A stretch of 64,000 nucleotides of DNA from Hydrogenophaga palleronii_A (GTDB lineage Bacteria > Pseudomonadota > Gammaproteobacteria > Burkholderiales > Burkholderiaceae_C): assembly GCF_031457455.1 (NCBI RefSeq), contig NZ_JAVDWU010000018.1:1-64000 (forward strand), written 5' to 3'. Both the position numbers and the translations under genes were made by a program. The number at the start of each line of letters is the position of its first letter. Position 1 is the first letter of the stretch. Below are positions 1 to 6,862 of this stretch, one piece after another. Below the pieces are notes generated by a model. That model was given only the letters and a program-made list of their open reading frames with translations. It was not told the origin of the DNA and searched no databases.

Positions 1-82
1 GACTCCTTTCGTTTGTTGAAGACCTGATCCCCACGCCAATGAAGACCAGAGCGCGAATTTCGCGCAAACAAACGGGGGAGTC
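1..82. repeat. Imperfect long inverted repeat at window edge
   Basis: Bases 1-18 and 65-82 are inverted copies (GACTCC then GTTTGTT on one arm, AACAAAC then GGAGTC on the other). Between them lies a short palindrome GCGCGA-ATT-TCGCGC at 51-65. The element sits beyond the 3' end of the pilin accessory gene and may continue to the left of the window. It has no T-run, so I do not call it a terminator. The rest of 83-159 shows nothing I recognise. Confidence 0.45.
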
Positions 83-159
83 CATCCCATCAATCACGCG
101 TCGCAAGGGGCCAAGTGCCAATGAAAGAAAGCAAGCAGACTGCAAGGAAACCAAGCCCT

Positions 160-939
160 TCAAAAACCGTCGCCTTGCAAGAACCCCTGTAGTTGACCGT
201 TTTCGTCGAGCACCGCCACCCAGTCCTGGCGGGCAATGACGGGCAGGGTGAACCACTGTGCCTCCTCTCCTCCCCGTTTCAAGGCCATTGCCTTGGCAGC
301 ATCGACCTGATCCGGATAGCGTTCCAGAAAGAGTGTGAGCGGGCTCGCCTTGATCAGCGTCTTGCGAGCCGATTCGCCCTCGTAGGGCAGATAGAACTCC
401 GGACGTTCGGCATAGTCACGTCCCCCTGCGAGCGCGGCAAACAGCACTTTGTCACGCTCTTGCTCATCCAATGGCTCCCTGATGGCCACGACACGTGGTT
501 TGGAGAAAAGTGTGGGACGCAGACTTACCGGAAGTGTCGCAAGCGCCTCGCGCTCAATGTCTGGCATGGCCACGACCTTGAATCGGTCCACTTCATGGAC
601 CAGAAAGAGCGGGCGAGCCTCTATGACGGTCCAGAGACCGTAGCCCAGCGCGACAAGCTGGATCAGCACCACCATGCCGATGTCTCGCACGAGTTCGGAA
701 CGCGGCTTGTGCGGGCTGTAGATCACCAGGGTCAGGAGCGGGCCACAGACCACATCCACCCCAACGATCAGCAGGAACAATTCTCGCCCCCCCGCCATCT
801 CGCTGTAGGGGAACGGATACCACAAACCAAAAACCAGAGCGCCGGCCAGAAGGGCTACGGCCAGACTGCAGACCACATGAAGCAGGGATGCACGGACGGC
901 CTGGGCCATTCGCTGAGACTGGGCGAGCGACTTCATCAT
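160..939 (-). CDS. TfpX/TfpZ-family type IV pilin accessory protein
   Basis: Inner-membrane protein of about 259 residues with an N-terminal hydrophobic segment followed by WYPFPYSEMAGGRELF, then two further hydrophobic stretches (VDVVCGPLLTLVIY and VVLIQLVALGYGLW) and a soluble C-terminal half. This layout fits the TfpX/TfpZ accessory proteins, which are encoded just downstream of certain type IV pilins and are thought to help pilin assembly. It lies about 120 bp downstream of the pilin on the same strand, with a hairpin between them. The start is uncertain: ATG at 939 or 936 gives an N-terminus like its relatives, and a TTG at 963 is also in frame. No good Shine-Dalgarno sequence is visible at any of them. 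Confidence 0.75.
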   Translation of the reverse strand: MMKSLAQSQRMAQAVRASLLHVVCSLAVALLAGALVFGLWYPFPYSEMAGGRELFLLIVGVDVVCGPLLTLVIYSPHKPRSELVRDIGMVVLIQLVALGYGLWTVIEARPLFLVHEVDRFKVVAMPDIEREALATLPVSLRPTLFSKPRVVAIREPLDEQERDKVLFAALAGGRDYAERPEFYLPYEGESARKTLIKASPLTLFLERYPDQVDAAKAMALKRGGEEAQWFTLPVIARQDWVAVLDENGQLQGFLQGDGF

Positions 940-977
940 GAGCAGGTAGTGGGCATTGAACAATGTTCGGAAACGCT

Positions 978-999
978 GACGGCCTCCGAAGAGGCCGTC
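978..999 (-). promoter_or_regulatory. Hairpin between pilin and accessory gene
   Basis: A perfect 9-bp stem (GACGGCCTC/GAGGCCGTC) with a 4-base loop lies between the pilin stop and the accessory gene. There is no following T-run. It could act as a leaky terminator or an RNA-stabilising 3' end that lets pilin mRNA accumulate far above the accessory message. That role is inference. Confidence 0.5.
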
Positions 1000-1061
1000 A
1001 AATCTTAAACGCTAGCCAAAGAGCAAAAGCAAATCGACCGCGCCAAGCGGCGCATGCATGA

Positions 1062-1550
<489 letters not shown>

Positions 1551-1602
1551 GGAAAAAAACTCCTTGAGGGGGTTGTTGGGGGGTTGGTAACGGTAACCCT
1601 AG

Positions 1603-1618
1603 TGCAGGGAGCGTGCCA
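1603..1618 (-). promoter_or_regulatory. Sigma-54 (RpoN) promoter of the pilin gene
   Basis: Read on the minus strand the sequence is TGGCACG-CTCC-CTGCA, one base off the consensus TGGCACG-N4-TTGCA, with GG and GC correctly 12 bases apart. It predicts transcription starting near 1592, about 40 bases before the pilin ATG. RpoN dependence with the PilS/PilR pair is well known for type IVa major pilins. Confidence 0.85.
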
Positions 1619-1670
1619 GCTTGAATTGGTAGGTGTTTCGCGTGCTATTTCACGGTTCGCCGGGGGTGGG

Positions 1671-1746
1671 TGACGAAATGTGTCGCATGGGGTTGAGACG
1701 CAGTGACAAATTTTGTCGGGTCGCACTGGGGTGACGTTTTTCGTCG
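1671..1746 (-). promoter_or_regulatory. Three upstream activator boxes TGAC-N7-GTCG
   Basis: Three 15-bp copies of TGAC-N7-GTCG occur at 1671-1685, 1704-1718 and 1732-1746, spaced 33 and 28 bp. They lie about 55-130 bp upstream of the sigma-54 promoter, where an enhancer-binding protein would act. They contain the TGTC/GACA cores described for PilR sites. Assignment to PilR is inference. Together with the promoter and the repeats further left they fill most of the 574-bp gap 1551-2124. Confidence 0.6.
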
Positions 1747-1935
1747 TACCGGTGGTCGGGGATGGGCGGTCATGCAAGGTCCGGGCCACTCCGAGAGTAC
1801 CGTTCCATTGATTAGGCTTTCACGAAAGAGATTGAGGTCTTTGACCAGCGATACCCTATGAATGGATGGGTGTTTCAGCGGTCGGTCAACATGACCCGTC
1901 TTTTGAGCAGTCAACAAGACCGTCGCAGGCCAAGA

Positions 1936-1975
1936 CCCTCACCCCGACCCTCTCTCGCAAGCGGGAGAGGGAGTA
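1936..1975. repeat. Extragenic palindrome (CCCTCTC...GAGAGGG)
   Basis: CCCTCACCCC followed by the stem CCCTCTCTCGC / GCGGGAGAGGG. This resembles a palindromic repeat found between genes in many Proteobacteria. It lies between the pilin control region and the downstream end of the phosphodiesterase gene. Confidence 0.6.
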
Positions 1976-2009
1976 AGAGGTACAGCCGTTGGCGCGAGGT
2001 GCATTTGTC

Positions 2010-2118
2010 CAGGGACACCGAAGGTCCGGCTCCGCCGGCCCGATGGTGTCGTCCTCCCTCCCAGCGCCGAAGGGCGCGCCAGAGAGGGCGGAAGCCGCGT
2101 CAGCGGCGCAGGGGGGTG
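2010..2118 (-). repeat. Three-hairpin repeat, subtype A, copy 1
   Basis: It starts 6 bp after the phosphodiesterase stop and is read in the same direction. It contains GCCGC-TGAC-GCGGC, a pyrimidine/purine stem enclosing GCGCC/GGCGC, and a last stem with GACACC pairing with GGTGTC around CCGGC/GCCGG. Other copies have GGCACC/GGTGCC at the outer position, so this copy carries a compensated base-pair change. Confidence 0.85.
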
Positions 2119-2124
2119 TTCTCC

Positions 2125-2937
2125 TCAGAGCTCAAACGTCATCCCCGCACTCAGCCAGCGAATGTCGTGGCGCGCTGCGTCTGCGCGGCTTGGCCTTTCG
2201 TCGAAACCGCGGATCTCTTCCATGATGAGTCCGGTCTCGGCGGGTTTGGTGTGGGTGATGTAGATCGGGTAAGTCGCGCCCGCTTCGGCCGGGGCAATCT
2301 GGTCGAGCTCTTCAGCCAACACGCTGGGCGCCAGGTGCAGGCTGCGTTGGGCCAGGGCTTTTTCGCGGTCGCTGAAGGCGGTTTCGATGATGAGCATGGC
2401 CACCGGCAGCTGGTTCACGCGTTGCCAGAACGCGGGGTTGCGGCTGGTGTCGCCGCTGAACACCCAGTGGCCGGACGGGCTGTTGGCCGCAAACCCCACG
2501 GCTGGCACGGTGTGCACGGCAGGCAGCACTTCCACCGCCTTGCCCCCCACCTGCAGCACTTCGCCCACGGCGATGGGGGTGCAGCGCATCAGCGGGCTGG
2601 CGGCGCTGGGGATGGAGGAGAAGTCCGGCCAGATGAGGTTGTTGAAGATGTGGGCCTTGAGCGCGGCAATGGTGCCGGGCAGGGCGTGCACGTGCAGCGG
2701 TGGCGCGCCTGCGGCCAGGCGGCGCGCGGCCACGGCATCGATCATCAGGGGCAGGCTGGCCACGTGGTCCAGGTGCGAATGGGTCAGCAGCACGTGGTTC
2801 ACGGCGGCCATCTCGTCCAGCGTGAGATCGCCCACGCCGGTGCCGGCGTCGATCAGCACGTCGTCGTCCAGCAGAAAGGAGGTGGTGCGGCAGCCCTGTG
2901 CAATGGCACCGGAACAGCCCAGAACGCGAACCCTCAT
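2125..2937 (-). CDS. Class II cyclic-nucleotide phosphodiesterase (MBL fold)
   Basis: 270-residue metallo-beta-lactamase-fold hydrolase. The HSHLDHVAS motif (around residue 53) matches the class II 3',5'-cyclic-nucleotide phosphodiesterase signature HxHLDH. A second metal region is seen in HTVPAVGF and FSGDTSRN, and a late His in YITHTKP. It should hydrolyse cAMP or cGMP to the 5' monophosphate in the cytoplasm. It lies 143 bp downstream of a CHASE2 adenylate cyclase on the same strand, so synthesis and breakdown of the messenger are encoded side by side. No signal peptide is seen. Another MBL hydrolase activity is possible, but the motif and the neighbour favour the phosphodiesterase call. 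Confidence 0.8.
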   Translation of the reverse strand: MRVRVLGCSGAIAQGCRTTSFLLDDDVLIDAGTGVGDLTLDEMAAVNHVLLTHSHLDHVASLPLMIDAVAARRLAAGAPPLHVHALPGTIAALKAHIFNNLIWPDFSSIPSAASPLMRCTPIAVGEVLQVGGKAVEVLPAVHTVPAVGFAANSPSGHWVFSGDTSRNPAFWQRVNQLPVAMLIIETAFSDREKALAQRSLHLAPSVLAEELDQIAPAEAGATYPIYITHTKPAETGLIMEEIRGFDERPSRADAARHDIRWLSAGMTFEL

Positions 2938-3080
2938 GATGGTGTCAGCAGGTGGTGGTGGACCGGCGGGCCGGGCTTATCGCTTTCGCCGTTCAAAGCC
3001 AAGCGTTGCGGTGCTGCCGGGTTGTGCCTCGGCACAGATGGCTGCAGCGGTTCGCGTCTTGCTTTGAGTGGAAAGTGAAT

Positions 3081-5330
3081 TCATTTGGTGTCGAAATTGG
3101 TGGCGCCGTCCCAGGTGGATTCGGGCGGTGAGCGACGCATGAAGGCTACCCGTTGCGCCATGCGCTGGTAAAGGACTTTTTCCGCATTCTGGCGAGTCAG
3201 GTTGAGTAACAACACGTCGCAATCGTCCCACCGCTGCGCACGCCAGGCATGCAGGGTCTGGTTCCACAGGCCTAATTCGCTCCTCAACTCTGGGGAGGCG
3301 TCGCTTGCCGGACACAGCGGTGTGTGAATGGTCACGGCCTGCGCCTTGCCCTTGACCCGCACGCGATCGAGTTCCTGCCACAAGATGGTCGGACACTGGG
3401 CCCGTGTGGCTTCGCTGGCCACGATGGGCACGCCGTACTGCGCGGTGAGGCCTTCCAGCCTGGAGGCCAAATTGACGGCATCGCCAATGACGGTGTAACT
3501 GCGGCGCACGTCAGAGCCCATGTCGCCGACGCACATGTCACCGGTGTTCAGGCCAATGCCCACGCTGATCGCGGGCAAGCCTTGTTGCGCGTGTCCGCGG
3601 TTGATGGCGTCGACTTCGGCGGCCATGTCGAGTGCGGCGTGCACGGCGAGTGCCGCGTGATCGGGCGCATGCACAGGGGCCCCCCAGAAGGCCATGACGC
3701 AGTCGCCCATGTATTTGTCGATGGTGCCGCGATGCCGCCGAATGACATGGGTGAGGCGGCTGAACACCGTGTTGAGCAGGGCCTGCAGTTCGGTGGGCGC
3801 CATGGTTTCAGACAGGCGGGTGAAGCCTCGCATGTCGCAGAACATCACGGTGAGCTCACGCGCGTCAGCGGCCATGGTGTAGCGGTCGGGGTCCTTCACC
3901 ATCTCATCAACCAGCTCTGGTGGCACGTAGGTGCCAAACAGCTGGGCGAGTTCGCGCTTGGACCTGCTTTCCACCAGGTAGCCGTAGCTCATGTTGAGGG
4001 CAAAGGCCAGCGCCGCCATGACCAGGCTGCTGGCGAGCGGCAGGACAAGGCCGTGGCCCAGGTAGAGCCAGAAGTTCAGCGCCACAATGGCGGCCACCAC
4101 CCCCAGGCTCAACGCCACGGCCCGTGCGGCCGACAGCAGTGGCAGGCACAACGCCAGCACCAGGCCTGCAACGATCAACACCACCACTTCGTAACCCAGC
4201 GCGTAGTCGGGCCGCACCAGCATGTCACCGTCAAGCAGGCTGGCGATCAGGTTGGCATGGGTTTCCACACCCGGATAGGTTTCGCCCACGGGCGTGGCGC
4301 GCAGATCGAGCAGGCCAGGGGCGGTGGTGCCCAGCAGCGCGATCTTGCCTTTGAGCGCATCGCGTGGAACACGGTTGGCCAGCACATCGGCCGCCGAGTG
4401 GTAGCGAAACGATCCGCCCTGTGGCCCGCCCCGGCCCCGGTACGGCACCAGCGCCAACACCCGATCGTCCACAGGAATGGCCAGCTCGGTTCCCGCCTGG
4501 GTGAGACGCACGCTTTCCAGTGCCTGGTGGTGGCGCTGCAGCGGGTCGCCTGCGGGAAAGCCCGGCTCCACCTTGGGCAGCCCCACCAGCCGGCGGAACA
4601 TCGCCAGCGCCAGCGATTCGTAGTAACGTCCCTCATACTCGGCGAGTAGTGGCAGCGCGCGCACCACGCCATCACTGGCAGAGACCGCATTGAAAAACCC
4701 GGCCTGCGGCGCCACCGCCATCAGCGAGGCGAGGTTGGCGCCATAGCCGTCCCAACGGGTGGCGCGAATGTTGCGCCCTTGCAGGGCTTCGGCTTCCATC
4801 ACCGGCTCTGGCAACACGCCGCTGGTGCGACCGTTGCGGTCGCTGGTGAAGTAATAACCCAGCACCACGGGCCGGTCCTTGAGGCTGCGGGCCAGAAGCG
4901 CGTCGTGGTCCAACTGCGGGCGCAGTCGTTCGATGTGTTCGACCAGGCCCGACACATCGGCCAGGTCGCCCTGGGCAAGGGCATCCAGCTGGCGCAGGCC
5001 CGAGCTGTTGTCTGGCTCGGCGAACACGGTGTCAAAGCCCAGCAGGGCAATACCATGTTCGTCGAACAGGGTGTCGACCAGGCGCGCAAGGTGGTTGCGC
5101 GACCAGGGCCAGCGGCCCACCTCGGCCAGGCTTTGTTCGTCGATGTCGATGATCACGACGCGCTCGTCCAGGGTCTGCGGCATGGTGGCGCGCAGGCGGG
5201 CGTCAAAGATGATGTTGTCGAGCCGCTGCAGCACGCCCATGGGCAGCGCACCCACGGCGTGCAGCAGCGCAAAAATCAGCGGCAGCACGGTGACGGCAAT
5301 GCGTGCGCCGTGTTGGCTCAGCGCCTGCAT
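3081..5330 (-). CDS. CHASE2-domain class III adenylate cyclase
   Basis: 749-residue membrane protein. An N-terminal transmembrane helix precedes a periplasmic CHASE2 sensor (about 30-380, with the typical DIDEQSLAEVGRWPWSR). Three transmembrane helices follow (about 385-460), then a cyclase catalytic domain (about 490-675). Visible catalytic elements are FCDMRGFTRL (metal Asp), DKYMGDCVMAFWG (adenine-selecting Lys and second metal Asp) and VIGDAVNLASRL (Asp at the second base-selecting position). These choices favour ATP over GTP. It would convert an extracytoplasmic signal into cAMP. It sits between the FHA gene and the phosphodiesterase gene in one co-directional run. The CHASE2 ligand is unknown. 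Confidence 0.88.
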   Translation of the reverse strand: MQALSQHGARIAVTVLPLIFALLHAVGALPMGVLQRLDNIIFDARLRATMPQTLDERVVIIDIDEQSLAEVGRWPWSRNHLARLVDTLFDEHGIALLGFDTVFAEPDNSSGLRQLDALAQGDLADVSGLVEHIERLRPQLDHDALLARSLKDRPVVLGYYFTSDRNGRTSGVLPEPVMEAEALQGRNIRATRWDGYGANLASLMAVAPQAGFFNAVSASDGVVRALPLLAEYEGRYYESLALAMFRRLVGLPKVEPGFPAGDPLQRHHQALESVRLTQAGTELAIPVDDRVLALVPYRGRGGPQGGSFRYHSAADVLANRVPRDALKGKIALLGTTAPGLLDLRATPVGETYPGVETHANLIASLLDGDMLVRPDYALGYEVVVLIVAGLVLALCLPLLSAARAVALSLGVVAAIVALNFWLYLGHGLVLPLASSLVMAALAFALNMSYGYLVESRSKRELAQLFGTYVPPELVDEMVKDPDRYTMAADARELTVMFCDMRGFTRLSETMAPTELQALLNTVFSRLTHVIRRHRGTIDKYMGDCVMAFWGAPVHAPDHAALAVHAALDMAAEVDAINRGHAQQGLPAISVGIGLNTGDMCVGDMGSDVRRSYTVIGDAVNLASRLEGLTAQYGVPIVASEATRAQCPTILWQELDRVRVKGKAQAVTIHTPLCPASDASPELRSELGLWNQTLHAWRAQRWDDCDVLLLNLTRQNAEKVLYQRMAQRVAFMRRSPPESTWDGATNFDTK

Positions 5331-5406
5331 GGGTGGTGCCGCAGCCCGACGGAGAAAGACCGGTCGACTGCCGACGGCCAGGGGTCTGGGCCTGCGCCCG
5401 CCACCA

Positions 5407-6033
5407 TCACTTCTGGATGAACTGCATTTGCGTGCCCGCCAGTTCGATCAGGTCGCCGTGCCGCAGGTCGATGGCTTCGCTACCCAAAGGTTTGGAATTG
5501 ACGGTGGGGCGTGTCGCCCCCTCAACCAGGGCCACCACGTAGCCATGGGGGCGACGCGTGATGGCGGCCACGGCCACGCCGGGTTTGCCGATGGTGGTGA
5601 CCACCTTGACCAGTGGCACCTCGCGCCCGGCCGCCGTACCCGACATGACCTTGATGGCGGCATTGCCCACCGGGGCGGCAGGGGCAGCTTTCGCAACGAC
5701 GGCGCCCGAATTGATCACCATGGTCTTCTCGTGCTGGTCCGAGAAGTTGTCGCTCGCAAACTTGATCTTGTACTTGCCGATCTCGATCGTGTCGCCATTT
5801 TGCAACTGCTGCTTCTTGATCGCCTTGCCGTTGACGTAGGTGCCGTTGGTGCTGTTGAGGTCTTCCAGGAACACATCGGCCCCGGACATCTGCATGACCG
5901 CGTGTTCACCGCTGACCGCCAGGTTGTCGATGACGATGTCGTTGTAGGGACGGCGCCCGAGTGTCGTGCGGTCTTTGGTGAGCTGCACTTCTTTCATGAC
6001 GACACCGTCGATGGAAACGATCATTTTCGGCAT
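5407..6033 (-). CDS. FHA-domain protein
   Basis: 208-residue cytoplasmic protein. The N-terminal forkhead-associated domain (about 18-90) keeps the phosphothreonine-binding residues: GRRPYNDI, SGEHA, LNSTNGTYVNG. An Ala/Pro linker is followed by a second region (about 125-205) with the pattern TTIGKPGVAVAAI...RPTVNSKPL...GDLIELAG, a degenerate FHA-like fold lacking the Arg/Ser pair. The ATG at 6033 has an AGGAG ribosome site 7 bases upstream; earlier in-frame codons run into the upstream gene's tail. It lies next to a Ser/Thr kinase and a PP2C phosphatase, so it probably reads threonine phosphorylation set by them. Confidence 0.88.
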   Translation of the reverse strand: MPKMIVSIDGVVMKEVQLTKDRTTLGRRPYNDIVIDNLAVSGEHAVMQMSGADVFLEDLNSTNGTYVNGKAIKKQQLQNGDTIEIGKYKIKFASDNFSDQHEKTMVINSGAVVAKAAPAAPVGNAAIKVMSGTAAGREVPLVKVVTTIGKPGVAVAAITRRPHGYVVALVEGATRPTVNSKPLGSEAIDLRHGDLIELAGTQMQFIQK

Positions 6034-6076
6034 GGCCGACTCCTGTGGACTCTTGTAAACGGGATCTGGAAGGCGA

Positions 6077-6862
6077 TCATTGACCCAGCATTCGAGACAA
6101 CAAACCCTTGCGCAAAGGTTTGCTCTTGGCGGCTGCCAGTATGACCGAAATATTATCGCGTCCGCCACTGTCATTGGCTGCGTCGATCAGGGCGTGCGCT
6201 TTTTCGTCCAGCGTGCCGGCCGTCACGAGCAGGGCGGCGAGGCGCTGATCGGAGAGCATGTCACTCAATCCGTCGGAGCACAGCAGGAAAAGATCACCCT
6301 CTTCGACACGGAATTCGTTGACTTCGAGCAACACCGTGTCTTCCACGCCCAGGGCGCGGGTGACCAGGTTCTTGTGGGTGGCGAACTGGGCCTGTTCGGG
6401 CGTGATGAGGCCGGCGTCGAGCTGTTCCTGCAGCAGGGAATGATCGCGCGTGAGCTGCACGAAGTTGCCGTCGCGCAGGCGGTAACAGCGCGAATCGCCC
6501 ACATGGCCAATGAGCGTACGGGCTTCCTGGAACACACCCATGACTAGCGTGGTGCCCATGCCGGCGTACTGCGGCTGGGAGTTGGCCGCGTTGAAGATGG
6601 AGCGGTTGGCGTTGTCGATGCAGATTTCCATCGCGCGCTTGATCTCCCGCGAGCTGGCCTGTGCGCCACCCTCGGCCATCCAGCGCCCCAGCTCGCTGCG
6701 CACGAAGGTGGTGGCCATCGCGCTGGCCACCTCACCTGCGTTGTAGCCGCCCATGCCATCGGCCAGGATGGCGATGTGGTTTTCGACATCCAGCGCCACG
6801 GAGTCTTCGTTGTTCTCCCGAAGAATGCCCGTGTCGGTGAGGCTGTAATACTCAAAATTCAT
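6077..6862 (-). CDS. PP2C-family protein serine/threonine phosphatase
   Basis: 261 residues with all PP2C metal motifs: RENNEDS, ILADGMGG, VGDSRCYRLRDG, LLCSDGLSDML and GGRDNIS. The family uses Mn or Mg to remove phosphate from Ser and Thr. Its ATG overlaps the kinase stop codon (ATGA), so kinase and phosphatase are translationally coupled and probably made in a fixed ratio. The most likely substrates are the upstream kinase and proteins bound by the downstream FHA domain. Confidence 0.92.
   Translation of the reverse strand: MNFEYYSLTDTGILRENNEDSVALDVENHIAILADGMGGYNAGEVASAMATTFVRSELGRWMAEGGAQASSREIKRAMEICIDNANRSIFNAANSQPQYAGMGTTLVMGVFQEARTLIGHVGDSRCYRLRDGNFVQLTRDHSLLQEQLDAGLITPEQAQFATHKNLVTRALGVEDTVLLEVNEFRVEEGDLFLLCSDGLSDMLSDQRLAALLVTAGTLDEKAHALIDAANDSGGRDNISVILAAAKSKPLRKGLLSRMLGQ

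Noticed and set aside
39..239. 66-codon plus-strand frame at the left edge
   Set aside because: It overlaps the inverted repeat and the accessory gene end, has Arg/Lys-rich random composition and no ribosome site.
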